DNA of 43,565 nucleotides, taken from assembly GCF_002160865.1 (NCBI RefSeq), contig NZ_NFLJ01000026.1, positions 1 to 43,565 of the forward strand, given 5' to 3'. A program made the position numbers and the translations under genes. Below, piece by piece: positions 1 to 8,020 of this stretch. This stretch comes from Massiliimicrobium timonense. GTDB taxonomy: Bacteria; Bacillota_I; Bacilli_A; Erysipelotrichales; Coprobacillaceae. The notes beneath the pieces were generated by a model that was given only the letters and a program-made list of their open reading frames with translations, searched no databases and had not been told where the DNA came from. Numbering within the stretch: position 1 is the first letter of the stretch; every line of letters starts with the position of its first letter.

Positions 1-417
1 ATGAAGGAGATGGATGAAAACCTGCTGAAAAATGAAGACAATAAAAAGGTCATCAGTGGATTAAAGACAATATGGAGAAAAGATGAAGAAGGATTAAAGA
101 AGATGATCATTACAAAAGCTGTAGCAAGAGTATTGGCAACATTGACAGGGAGAGAAGATATACTGGAAAAAATGAAAGGAGTTGAAGGAATAGTGGAGAT
201 GTATTCATTCTGGAAAGATGCAGAAAAGTCAGGTATAGAAAAAGGAAAACAACAAGGAAAGTTAAGTGTTGTTTTGAAGCTTTTAGAAAAACTATTAGGA
301 AAATTGAAACCAGATTTAGAGATGAAGATAGTTAATAGTAAAGAAGAAACACTTGATAGTATTATTATCCATATATTTGAAATACATAACGAAGAAGATG
401 TATTAAAATGGTTATAA
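1..417 (+). CDS. C-terminal part of an Rpn/PD-(D/E)XK family transposase-like protein (probably 5' partial)
   Basis: The 138 residues look like the C-terminal helical tail of the Rpn (recombination-promoting nuclease, PD-(D/E)XK transposase-like) family. Charged helices are followed by a segment rich in EKGK-type repeats (residues about 78-87, with IEKGKQQGK) and a coiled-coil-like Leu/Lys stretch. Full family members are near 300 residues with an N-terminal nuclease core, which is not seen here. The ORF starts at base 1 of the window, so the first ATG may be internal and the gene may begin upstream. A hairpin terminator lies 40 bases downstream. The family assignment rests on overall pattern only; no catalytic residue is visible. 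Confidence 0.55.
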   Translation: MKEMDENLLKNEDNKKVISGLKTIWRKDEEGLKKMIITKAVARVLATLTGREDILEKMKGVEGIVEMYSFWKDAEKSGIEKGKQQGKLSVVLKLLEKLLGKLKPDLEMKIVNSKEETLDSIIIHIFEIHNEEDVLKWL

Positions 418-457
418 AAAGAAAAAATCATAAGAATGATATAAAGATGTAGTTAAA

Positions 458-498
458 AATGGCAATGATTATTATTTATGATATTCATTGTCATTTTT
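458..498 (+). terminator. Intrinsic terminator after the Rpn-like gene
   Basis: AATGGCAATGA pairs with TCATTGTCATT (11 bp, one G-T pair) across a 16-base loop. The 3' arm runs into a T tract. Confidence 0.6.
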
Positions 499-500
499 GA

Positions 501-908
501 TATCAAAATGCTTTACGCTTATATTGTAGTCCCTTTCCAAATGTTGATGATATGAATGGAACATTGATTCAATATTGGAATCAACTTATGAAAAAAGACT
601 TTATTTATATTTTAGAAAATCTCACCATGAAATGATATTTGGATAAAACTAATCAAACGATTTTTTAGTTATGTGGAATAAAATATGATGAATATTTATT
701 TGAGGAAATATGTGATTATAAAGAATTGAAATATCTTTTTGAATGTCATCATTATTTGAAAAGATCTATTCATTGACATGGACATCAATTTAATGATAAG
801 AGTTATCATTTTAAAATAAGAGAAGAAGGCATTTATAGATATGATGTTGGTGTGGATGCTCATAAATACAGATGAGTAAATGTTGATGAGATTATTGATT
901 TTTTAAAC
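501..908 (+). pseudogene. Decayed gene with four internal stops, all TGA or TAG
   Basis: One frame reads coherently from 501 to a TAA at 906-908. It is interrupted by TGA (633), TAG (666), TGA (774) and TGA (873). Between the stops the protein is well formed, with segments such as KYDEYLFEEI, YKELKYLFECHHYLKR and YRYDVGVDAHKYR. An in-frame ATG is at 552. No ribosome site or promoter is obvious, and I do not recognise the family. All four stops could derive from TGG (Trp) by G-to-A change, and neighbouring genes use TGA as a true stop, so I call this a pseudogene rather than a recoded gene. It fills most of the 611-base gap between the flanking genes. Confidence 0.6.
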
Positions 909-968
909 AAATAAATTTGTATTTAACCAAAACATATCCATTGTATTTATGAATAGGAAAAAAATAAG

Positions 969-997
969 TTCAAATAAATAATGGGTTGTGTTATAAT
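969..997 (+). promoter_or_regulatory. Sigma-A-like promoter of ilvA
   Basis: TTCAAA, 17-bp spacer, TATAAT. The -10 is consensus and the -35 is weak. The predicted start is near 1004, 25 bases before the gene, with AAGGGAG as ribosome site. Confidence 0.6.
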
Positions 998-1028
998 GAT
1001 GAAAATGTAAAAAGAAGGGAGATTTGAT

Positions 1029-2231
1029 ATGTTAGATTTAAAGCATTTTCAAGAAGCTAAAAAGAGAGTTGATGAAGTGATTATTCCTACTCCCTTAATA
1101 TATAGTGAAGCTTTTTCAAAAGAATGTAAGAATCAAGTTTATATTAAGCCAGAAAATTTGCAGAGAACTGGTGCTTTTAAAATTAGAGGGGCATACAATA
1201 AGATTATGAAAATGGATGATGAATCTAAGTCAAAAGGTTTAATAGCATCTTCAGCAGGAAATCATGCACAAGGTGTTGCGTATGCAGCTTCCAAGCTAGG
1301 TGTTAAAGCTGTGATTGTGATGCCTAAACATACACCACTTATTAAAGTAGAAGCAACCGAAGCACATGGCGCTGAAGTTGTTTTGGCAGGAGAAGTTTAT
1401 GATGAAGCTTATCAAAAAGCATGTGATTTACAAAAAGAGTATGGTTATACATTCGTTCATCCTTTTAATGATGAAGATGTCATTGAAGGACAAGGAACTA
1501 TAGCGTTAGAAATATTGGATGAGTTACCAGATACTGACATTATTTTAGTACCAATTGGTGGTGGTGGATTGATTTCAGGTATTGCCTGTGCAGCGAAACA
1601 GATTAAACCAACGATTAAAATTATAGGTGTTGAACCAGAAGGAGCAGCAAGTGCTTTAGCGGCTATTAATGAAGATCAGGTTGTGGCTTTAAAAGAAGCC
1701 AATACAATTGCTGATGGGACAGCTGTTAAAGAAATTGGCGATATGACTTTTGATTATATTAAAGAATATGTTGATGGTATCATTACTGTTTCAGATTATG
1801 AATTGATGGATGCGTTCTTATTGCTTGTTGAAAAGCATAAACTGGTAGCTGAAAATTCAGGTATTTTATCATTAGCTGCTTTAAAGAAATTGAATGAAAA
1901 AAATAAAAAAGTGGTATCATTAATTAGTGGTGGAAATATTGATGTTTTAACAATTTCGTCTATGATTAATAAAGGGTTAATCGCAAGAGGACGTATTTTT
2001 ACATTTACTGTTCAATTATTAGATAAACCTGGTGAATTGGAATATGTTTCTCATGTATTGTCACAGTGTAATGCAAATGTTATAGGAGTGGAACATAATC
2101 AGTTTAAAAACTTTGCTCGTTTCTCTGAAGTAGAATTGCGTGTGACTTGTGAAACGAATGGAGAAAAGCATATACAAAGAATTATAGATACTTTTGCAAA
2201 AGAGGGATATGAAATCACAAGAATTAATTGA
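1029..2231 (+). CDS. ilvA: Threonine ammonia-lyase (threonine deaminase)
   Basis: This PLP enzyme deaminates L-threonine to 2-oxobutanoate and ammonia, either for isoleucine synthesis or for threonine catabolism. The 400-residue protein has the PLP lysine in RTGAFKIRGAYNK (about residue 50), the SAGNHAQGVA substrate loop, and the glycine-rich phosphate loop PIGGGGLISG (about 176). A single C-terminal ACT domain begins near FTVQLLDKPGEL (about 325). Length and the single ACT domain fit the short IlvA/TdcB-like class. Start choice: AAGGGAG lies 7 bases upstream. No other ilv gene is nearby, so biosynthetic or degradative use cannot be decided from the window. It has its own promoter and is separate from the downstream carB unit. 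Confidence 0.93.
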   Translation: MLDLKHFQEAKKRVDEVIIPTPLIYSEAFSKECKNQVYIKPENLQRTGAFKIRGAYNKIMKMDDESKSKGLIASSAGNHAQGVAYAASKLGVKAVIVMPKHTPLIKVEATEAHGAEVVLAGEVYDEAYQKACDLQKEYGYTFVHPFNDEDVIEGQGTIALEILDELPDTDIILVPIGGGGLISGIACAAKQIKPTIKIIGVEPEGAASALAAINEDQVVALKEANTIADGTAVKEIGDMTFDYIKEYVDGIITVSDYELMDAFLLLVEKHKLVAENSGILSLAALKKLNEKNKKVVSLISGGNIDVLTISSMINKGLIARGRIFTFTVQLLDKPGELEYVSHVLSQCNANVIGVEHNQFKNFARFSEVELRVTCETNGEKHIQRIIDTFAKEGYEITRIN

Positions 2232-2268
2232 TAATATATTATTTTGTTGAATATTATTTATCATTTTC

Positions 2269-2297
2269 TTGAATGTAGAAATACAAAAATATATACT
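2269..2297 (+). promoter_or_regulatory. Sigma-A-like promoter of the orphan carB leader
   Basis: TTGAAT, 17-bp spacer, TATACT. It has the same architecture and the same -10 as the promoter in front of carAB (26603-26631). Transcription should start near 2304, giving a leader of about 158 nt. Confidence 0.75.
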
Positions 2298-2326
2298 TAT
2301 TAAAGATAAGGAAAGGAATGAGAAAA

Positions 2327-2410
2327 ATGAGAGATTTTGGTTTCAAAACAACGAATCAAATAGCTGTTTCTCCAAAGTCTTGTTTTTCTTATTTTTTATA
2401 TTTATTATAG
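2327..2410 (+). CDS. Leader peptide (27 aa) of orphan carB, U-rich at its 3' end
   Basis: The short ORF follows GGAAAGG, with a first in-frame ATG at 2318 and the better-spaced ATG at 2327. It ends in CFSYFLYLL and a TAG at 2408-2410. The last codons lie in a 21-nt tract (2383-2403) that is 17/21 T. The stop codon is followed at once by the terminator hairpin at 2411. The carAB leader has the same design, ending SFSHFLYF. AATGAGAAAAA near the start (2317-2327) can pair with TTTTTCTTATT in the U-rich tract. I infer a regulatory leader peptide. Translation is not proven, but the matching reading frame at the two loci argues for it. Confidence 0.6.
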   Translation: MRDFGFKTTNQIAVSPKSCFSYFLYLL

Positions 2411-2441
2411 GACATATCATTTGATTTGATATGTCTTTTTT
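2411..2441 (+). terminator. Attenuator hairpin upstream of orphan carB
   Basis: GACATATCA and TGATATGTC form a perfect 9-bp stem with a 7-base loop, followed by six T. It lies directly after the leader-peptide stop and 21 bases before the carB start, so it must be read through to express carB. The ACATATC/GATATGT core also occurs in the carAB attenuator. Confidence 0.8.
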
Positions 2442-2461
2442 ATGGATAAGGAGGAAAAGAT

Positions 2462-5400
2462 ATGCCAAAAAGAGAAGATGTAAACACAGTATTAGTTATT
2501 GGTTCAGGACCTATTATTATTGGTCAGGCTTGTGAATTTGATTATTCAGGAACACAGGCTTGTAAAGCATTAAGAAATTTAGGATACAAGATTGTCTTAG
2601 TCAATTCTAATCCAGCGACAATCATGACAGATCCAGAAACTGCTGATGTGACTTATATTGAACCATTGAATTTAAAAAGATTAACACAAATCATTGAAAA
2701 AGAAAGACCAGATGCCTTATTGCCTAACTTAGGTGGACAATCAGCATTAAATTTATGTGCTGAATTACATAATGCTGGTGTCTTAAATAAATACAATGTT
2801 AAAGTTTTAGGTGTTCAAGTAGATGCCATTGAACGTGGGGAAGATCGTTTAGAGTTTAAAAAAGCCATGAATGAGCTTGGTATTGATATGGCAAGAAGTG
2901 AAATTGCGAATACAGTTGATGAAGCTCTCGCAATTGCAGACAAATTAGGATACCCTGTTGTTGTAAGACCTGCTTATACAATGGGTGGTGCCGGAGGAGG
3001 ACTTGTTTATAATGTTGAAGAATTAAAAACAGTCGTTTCTCGTGGTTTACAGGCCAGTCTTGTTCATGAATGCTTGATTGAAGAATCTATTCTTGGATGG
3101 GAAGAATTAGAAGTAGAAGTTGTCAGAGATGCTAAAAACAATATGATTACTGTATGTTTCATTGAAAACATTGATCCATTAGGTGTTCATACTGGAGATT
3201 CTTTCTGTAGTGCGCCAATGTTGACAATTTCTCAAGATGTTCAAGATCGTTTAAAAGATCAGGCTTTTAGAATTGTTGAATCTATTGGTGTTATTGGGGG
3301 AACAAATGTACAGTTTGCTCACGATCCTGAAACTGATAGAATTGTTGTTATTGAAATTAACCCAAGAACATCACGTTCTAGTGCATTAGCTTCAAAAGCA
3401 ACAGGTTTCCCTATTGCCCTTGTTTCAGCTATGTTAGCTGCTGGTTTAACTTTAGATGAAATTCCATGTGGAAAATATGGAACTTTAGATAAATATGTAC
3501 CAGATGGTGACTATGTTGTTATTAAATTTGCAAGATGGGCTTTTGAAAAATTCAAAGGTGCACAGGATAAATTAGGAACACAGATGAAAGCTGTTGGAGA
3601 AGTGATGAGTATTGGTAAGAATTATAAAGAAGCTTTCCAAAAAGCCATTCGTTCTCTTGAAATTGGTCAATATGGTTTAGGATATGCTAAAAATTTCAAT
3701 GAATTAACAAAAGAACAGTTATTAGAAAAATTAACAGTTCCTACAAGTCAAAGACAATTCATCATGTATGAAGCTTTAAGAAAAGGAGCAACTGTTGAAG
3801 AATTATATGAATTAACAAGTATTAAACATTATTTTATTGAACAGATGAAAGAATTAGTTGATGAAGAAGAAATGTTAAAATCATATGCAGGGAAAGAGTT
3901 GCCAGTAGATGTTTTAAGACAAGCAAAACAAGATGGTTTCTCAGATAAATATTTAAGTCAGATTTTAAATGTTTCTGAAGATAGTATCAGAAATGAAAGA
4001 ATTGAAAATGGTATTACTCAAGCTTGGGAACCAGTTCATGTCAGTGGTACAAAAGATAGTGCCTATTACTATTCTACATATAATGCTCAAGATCATAGTG
4101 ATATTCATCATGATAAGAAAAAGATTATGATTTTAGGTGGAGGACCAAACAGAATCGGTCAAGGTATTGAATTTGATTATTGCTGTGTTCATGCTTCATT
4201 GGCTTTAAAGAAATTGGGATTTGAAACAATTATTGTCAACTGTAATCCAGAAACAGTCTCTACTGATTATGATACTTCTGATAAACTTTATTTTGAACCA
4301 TTAACATTAGAAGATGTTTTAAGTATTCATGATAAAGAAAAACCAGTGGGTGTGATTGCTCAATTTGGAGGACAAACACCATTGAACTTAGCTTCTCAGT
4401 TAAAAGCCAATGGTGTACATATCTTAGGAACAACACCTGAAACAATTGATATGGCAGAAGATAGAGATTTATTCAATGAAATGATGGAAAAATTAAATAT
4501 TCCTATGCCAGAATCAGGAATGGCTGTCAATGTTGAAGAAGCTTTAGAAATCGCTAAAAGAATTGGTTATCCATTAATGGTAAGACCTTCTTATGTCTTA
4601 GGTGGACGTGGAATGGAAGTTGTTTATGATGATGACAGCTTAAAACAATATATGGCTGCGGCTGTTGGTGTGACACCAGATCGTCCAATCTTAATTGACA
4701 GATTCTTAAATAATGCAATGGAATGTGAAGCAGATGCTATTAGTGATGGAACAAATGTTTTCGTTCCAGCTGTTATGGAACATATCGAATTAGCTGGTAT
4801 TCACTCTGGAGATTCAGCATGTATCTTACCTTCTAAACATATTCCAATGAGACATTTAGAAACAATCAAAGAATATACAAAGAAAATCGCGAAAGAAATG
4901 AATGTTCGTGGACTTATGAACATGCAATATGCGATTGCTGATGATAAAGTTTATGTTCTTGAGGCCAACCCAAGAGCTTCACGTACAGTACCTTTAGTAT
5001 CAAAAGTATGTAATGTTAATATGGTGAAGATTGCAACTGATATTGTGACAATGGAATTAACTGGTAGAGAATCACCAGTACCAAAATTAACTGAAAAGAA
5101 AATTCCACATGTTGGTGTTAAACAAGCTGTATTCCCATTCAATATGTTCCCAGAAGTTGACCCAATCTTAGGACCAGAAATGAGATCAACAGGAGAAGTG
5201 TTAGGATTAGGAAGTTCATTTGGAGCAGCTATCTATAAAGCTGAAGAAGCGACACAAACAATCTTACCAACTGAAGGAAAAATATTGATCAGTGTTAACG
5301 ATATGGACAAACCACAAGTTGTTGAACTTGCTAAAGGATACTATGATGCAGGATTTACAATTGTAGCGACTGGAAATACATATGCTTTAATTCAAGAAGC

Positions 5401-5680
5401 AGGTGTACCAGTTGAAAAAATTAAGAAATTAAATGAAGGACGTCCAAACATTACAGATGCCCTTACAAATGGTGAACTTGCTATGGTGATCAATACACCT
5501 CATGGTAAGCAAAGTGCTCATGATGATAGTTATATCAGAAAAACAGCAATTAAGATGAGAATTCCATATATGACAAACATTGCTGCAGCGAAAGCTGCAC
5601 TAGAAGGAATTATGGAAATGAAGATTCATGGTAGTCATGCAGTGAAATCCTTACAAGAATATCATAGTGAAATTCAATAA
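2462..5680 (+). CDS. carB: Carbamoyl-phosphate synthase large subunit (orphan copy)
   Basis: The large synthetase subunit makes carbamoyl phosphate from bicarbonate, two ATP and ammonia delivered by CarA. At 1072 residues it has the full family length. The two ATP-grasp halves begin with [17 protein letters not shown] (about residue 14) and [16 protein letters not shown] (about 561), and the ATP loops read PAYTMGGAGGG and PSYVLGGRGME. The C-terminal allosteric (MGS-like) domain is close to the E. coli pattern, with ATGNT, KKLNEGRP and INTPHG, and ends SLQEYHSEI. No carA is adjacent, so it presumably uses the CarA made 24 kb away. AAGGAGG sits 7-8 bases before the start. A second, more divergent carB lies at 27852-31046. 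Confidence 0.96.
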   Translation: MPKREDVNTVLVIGSGPIIIGQACEFDYSGTQACKALRNLGYKIVLVNSNPATIMTDPETADVTYIEPLNLKRLTQIIEKERPDALLPNLGGQSALNLCAELHNAGVLNKYNVKVLGVQVDAIERGEDRLEFKKAMNELGIDMARSEIANTVDEALAIADKLGYPVVVRPAYTMGGAGGGLVYNVEELKTVVSRGLQASLVHECLIEESILGWEELEVEVVRDAKNNMITVCFIENIDPLGVHTGDSFCSAPMLTISQDVQDRLKDQAFRIVESIGVIGGTNVQFAHDPETDRIVVIEINPRTSRSSALASKATGFPIALVSAMLAAGLTLDEIPCGKYGTLDKYVPDGDYVVIKFARWAFEKFKGAQDKLGTQMKAVGEVMSIGKNYKEAFQKAIRSLEIGQYGLGYAKNFNELTKEQLLEKLTVPTSQRQFIMYEALRKGATVEELYELTSIKHYFIEQMKELVDEEEMLKSYAGKELPVDVLRQAKQDGFSDKYLSQILNVSEDSIRNERIENGITQAWEPVHVSGTKDSAYYYSTYNAQDHSDIHHDKKKIMILGGGPNRIGQGIEFDYCCVHASLALKKLGFETIIVNCNPETVSTDYDTSDKLYFEPLTLEDVLSIHDKEKPVGVIAQFGGQTPLNLASQLKANGVHILGTTPETIDMAEDRDLFNEMMEKLNIPMPESGMAVNVEEALEIAKRIGYPLMVRPSYVLGGRGMEVVYDDDSLKQYMAAAVGVTPDRPILIDRFLNNAMECEADAISDGTNVFVPAVMEHIELAGIHSGDSACILPSKHIPMRHLETIKEYTKKIAKEMNVRGLMNMQYAIADDKVYVLEANPRASRTVPLVSKVCNVNMVKIATDIVTMELTGRESPVPKLTEKKIPHVGVKQAVFPFNMFPEVDPILGPEMRSTGEVLGLGSSFGAAIYKAEEATQTILPTEGKILISVNDMDKPQVVELAKGYYDAGFTIVATGNTYALIQEAGVPVEKIKKLNEGRPNITDALTNGELAMVINTPHGKQSAHDDSYIRKTAIKMRIPYMTNIAAAKAALEGIMEMKIHGSHAVKSLQEYHSEIQ

Positions 5681-5688
5681 AATCAATA

Positions 5689-5720
5689 AGAGAATGGAGT
5701 CAATCTATTCTCTTTTTTTT
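5689..5720 (+). terminator. Intrinsic terminator after orphan carB
   Basis: AGAGAAT and ATTCTCT stem with a run of eight T, 8 bases after the carB stop. Confidence 0.85.
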
Positions 5721-5750
5721 GGTTAAAAATAGTTGAATAGAAGGATATCG

Positions 5751-5779
5751 TTGTTGTGGATAATAGTTACTGGTATAAT
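5751..5779 (+). promoter_or_regulatory. Sigma-A-like promoter at the start of accessory island A
   Basis: TTGTTG, 17-bp spacer, TATAAT, 48 bases before the DUF2185 gene. Confidence 0.5.
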
Positions 5780-5826
5780 AAATATACAGGAAGTAAGAAA
5801 ATTGGAATTTGGAAGGAGCGTTGAAT

Positions 5827-6105
5827 ATGGATTTCCCTTTTTATGATGCACCTAATACAGCCACGATAATCTGTTGCCATATTATAGATGATGGCAAACC
5901 TATTTTATATGTATCTCATGATGAAGATGACGGAATGTGGCAATTTTTGTGTGGTTCAACACATGATACAGACGAAGCAAGACTGGTATCTCTAAAAGAA
6001 GCGTTCGATTTAGACAATTCTGTTGGTGTTCTTAAAGATATGCCATGTGGTTACTACGCGGAAAGAAAAACGCAAAATGATAATTGGCTTGTGAAGAAAC
6101 GATAA
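5827..6105 (+). CDS. DUF2185 (Imm33-like) protein
   Basis: This small soluble protein (92 aa) resembles the DUF2185 family, which is found among immunity-type genes of polymorphic toxin systems. Visible family features are an early hydrophobic strand (TATIICCHII), the MWQFLCGSTHD centre that matches the W-x-F-x-x-G-x-x signature, and a C-terminal GYYAERKTQNDNWL. The start at 5827 is preferred over the in-frame ATG at 5809 because GGAAGGAG lies 8 bases before it. No toxin gene is adjacent. An immunity role is inferred from family context, not shown here. Confidence 0.65.
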   Translation: MDFPFYDAPNTATIICCHIIDDGKPILYVSHDEDDGMWQFLCGSTHDTDEARLVSLKEAFDLDNSVGVLKDMPCGYYAERKTQNDNWLVKKR

Positions 6106-6149
6106 ATCCTAGTTTGATAATTTAGGAGGGAAAGCATGAAAAAAGCATT

Positions 6150-6479
6150 ATGATAATAGGAATCTCAACACTCGTGGTATATAACGCAATTCCAATTATA
6201 AATTTGATTTTTCCGGAAAGTATAACATATACATTTTTAACAGATTTATGGATAGTTAATAATTTATGGGCTCTTATTGTTCCGATTTTCTTTTGTATGA
6301 AATATGGATTTAAAATATATATTCCTTTCTTTGTAGCAGGATTATTTTTTCTTACAATGTATATGTTTTATAATGACTCAGTCATGATATACATCATTAG
6401 TTATTTTATATTATCGTTCTTTGGTAGTCTTATAGGTGGTCATATAAACAAAAGAAAGAATATAAATCCTAGTTTATAA
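6150..6479 (+). CDS. Small membrane protein, out of frame with its ribosome site
   Basis: The 109 residues are almost all membrane segments (four likely helices) and end in a basic tail, KRKNINPSL. I do not recognise the family. The strong ribosome site TAGGAGGG serves the ATG at 6136, which encodes only MKKAL before TGA. That TGA overlaps the ATG at 6150 (ATGA). One more A in the six-A run at 6139-6144 would fuse them into MKKSIMIIG and so on. The gene is therefore either frameshifted at a homopolymer (mutation, phase variation or sequence error) or translated by coupling to a five-codon upstream ORF. Confidence 0.5.
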   Translation: MIIGISTLVVYNAIPIINLIFPESITYTFLTDLWIVNNLWALIVPIFFCMKYGFKIYIPFFVAGLFFLTMYMFYNDSVMIYIISYFILSFFGSLIGGHINKRKNINPSL

Positions 6480-6502
6480 TATTGAAATTTGGAGGTATAG
6501 GC

Positions 6503-6715
6503 ATGAGAGAGTGTATAAGATGTAACATAGAAATGGTTGAAGACTTGGATGTTAAGGTTGAAGGAGGAGCATATGGAGTTAAGGTTACACAACAAGGAAT
6601 TTTCAAAGAAAACTTAGGTAAACTTAAATGTGCAGTTTGTCCAGAGTGTGGTTATACTGAAACTTATGTCCAAGACACTTCTAAAATAAAAAAATTAGTT
6701 TTGAATAATAAATAA
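6503..6715 (+). CDS. Small zinc-ribbon protein
   Basis: This 70-residue protein has two CxxC pairs: CIRC near the N-terminus (about residues 4-7) and CPEC (about 53-56), the latter preceded by another Cys in KCAVCPEC. The spacing is typical of a treble-clef or zinc-ribbon fold. The C-terminus is a basic helix (KIKKLVLNNK). GGAGG sits 7-8 bases before the ATG at 6503, so I reject the longer start at 6482. Similar one-domain zinc proteins are common as singletons in Firmicute accessory islands. The function is unknown; nucleic-acid binding is possible. Confidence 0.6.
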   Translation: MRECIRCNIEMVEDLDVKVEGGAYGVKVTQQGIFKENLGKLKCAVCPECGYTETYVQDTSKIKKLVLNNK

Positions 6716-6745
6716 AAGTAATTTAAATTAGAATTTGAAAGCGAG

Positions 6746-7246
6746 TTGATTTTAATGTTAATTCTAATGTTACTAATGGAAGGTATAGTATTATGTTTTA
6801 TACTTTTAATGTTTTGTGTTATTGGTATAGCAAATGGTCCTGAAAAATTTACTGTATTTTACGAAAAGAATGTTCAAGAAAAAGCGATAAAATTAGGATA
6901 TACTACTCAAAAAGAAATAAAGAAACAAACCATTATATCAATTATAGTTTTATACTTACCTTGTTTTATTCTAGTGCCATTAATGGTTTGCTATATAAAT
7001 GATGCAAAAGAGTTTGGAAATATTTTTATTCAAAGTTTATTTATAATGTATATAATGGGGCTATTTGATAGATTTTTTGTTGACTGGTATTGGGTAGAAC
7101 ATACAAAAGCGTGGGATATACCCAATACAGAAGAATTAAAACCTTATATTCCTACAAAAATGAAAATAGTCAAATGGCTGGGAACCATAGTTGGATTTGC
7201 AATAATTGCTTTAATTATTGCTTTAATAATGAGTAAGATGGTTTGA
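6746..7246 (+). CDS. Membrane protein, paralogue of the gene at 42130
   Basis: The 166 residues contain about four hydrophobic helices. Between helices 3 and 4 is the motif FDRFFVDWYWVEHTKAW. The protein at 42130-42612 has FDLFIVDLLWWRNTKR at the equivalent place and the same helix order, so the two are paralogues. The family is not one I can name. The probable start is TTG at 6746, just downstream of a GAAAGCGAG site; the alternative ATG at 6755 would sit further from it. The upstream bases AAATTAGAATTTG recur before the 42130 gene. Confidence 0.55.
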   Translation: MILMLILMLLMEGIVLCFILLMFCVIGIANGPEKFTVFYEKNVQEKAIKLGYTTQKEIKKQTIISIIVLYLPCFILVPLMVCYINDAKEFGNIFIQSLFIMYIMGLFDRFFVDWYWVEHTKAWDIPNTEELKPYIPTKMKIVKWLGTIVGFAIIALIIALIMSKMV

Positions 7247-7402
7247 AAATTGGAATTTGTTTACATATTTATAATTCAATATTAAGTCATTTTATTCTCG
7301 AATAGAAGAAATAATAGTTTTATAACATTTATACCAATTTGATGAAAAAGACGTTAAAGTATGAGAAAAGGAAATATACTAAATAATAGAGGTGATGTTT
7401 CA

Positions 7403-8020
7403 ATGTATATCTTAGATAAGGTTGGATTAAATATAAGCATCTTGGATTCATTATCCTACAAATCCAGTTTAACAGTTAGTATGAAGCGAACACTACGACA
7501 TTTTGACAAAAGAGATGTTTTAGAAGATATTCGAAATGCTAGACAATGGTATAATAAGCAAAGTATATTATATAAATTACCTATTGACTTACGTATAAAA
7601 AGTATGGGATCAGCTTCTATTAAATTTGATAGGCATCCTGACTCAACATTTTCTAGTGTATTTAATGATATTTTAGGATTTAGATCAATTTGTTCAAATT
7701 ATGAAGAAGTTCTTTCGCTTGAAACAGAAGATAAAATAAGAGTTGTTGATATGTCTAAGGGTAAAACTCGTGATGATGGGTATAGAGGAGTCCATGTTTA
7801 TTATCAAAAAGACAATTTTCATTACCCCATAGAGATACAGTTCAACACCTACTATGATAGACAATTTAATGACTGGATGCATGATAAATTTTATAAAAGA
7901 GGATATTCTGATCAAGTAGGTATTATCTTGCGAAAACTATACGAAGGTGGTAAAATAAAATCACTAAAAGAATTTGAGGAGGTGTTAGCAAATGTGTTAT
8001 CTCATTGCGAAGAGATTTAA
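7403..8020 (+). CDS. RelA/SpoT-type nucleotide pyrophosphokinase domain protein (possible toxSAS toxin)
   Basis: This single-domain synthetase has 205 aa. All the usual motifs are present in order: [11 protein letters not shown] (R-x-K-x3-S-x3-K, about residue 64), DILGFR (89-94), GYRGVHVYY (126-134), EIQF (144-147) and HDKFYK (160-165). No hydrolase or ACT domain is attached. Small alarmone synthetases of this size either make (p)ppGpp or act as toxSAS toxins that pyrophosphorylate tRNA or adenine nucleotides. The 29-base overlap with a small downstream gene having a very strong ribosome site suggests a two-gene toxin-antitoxin unit, but this is inference. The start at 7403 is chosen because GAGGTGATG precedes it. 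A housekeeping role is the alternative. Confidence 0.75.
   Translation: MYILDKVGLNISILDSLSYKSSLTVSMKRTLRHFDKRDVLEDIRNARQWYNKQSILYKLPIDLRIKSMGSASIKFDRHPDSTFSSVFNDILGFRSICSNYEEVLSLETEDKIRVVDMSKGKTRDDGYRGVHVYYQKDNFHYPIEIQFNTYYDRQFNDWMHDKFYKRGYSDQVGIILRKLYEGGKIKSLKEFEEVLANVLSHCEEI

Noticed and set aside
501-908. A functional gene using TGA as Trp
   Set aside because: Neighbouring genes end with TGA or use TGG for Trp, one internal stop is TAG, and no ribosome site is seen.
2061-2264. Antisense ORF over the 3' end of ilvA
   Set aside because: No ribosome site and composition mirrors the ilvA coding strand; other long antisense frames within gltB, carB and gltD are rejected for the same reason.
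2232-2461. T-box or PyrR-controlled leader before carB
   Set aside because: No T-box sequence (GGGTGG-x-ACCGCG type) and no PyrR-binding loop were found; the leader peptide plus terminator explains the layout better.
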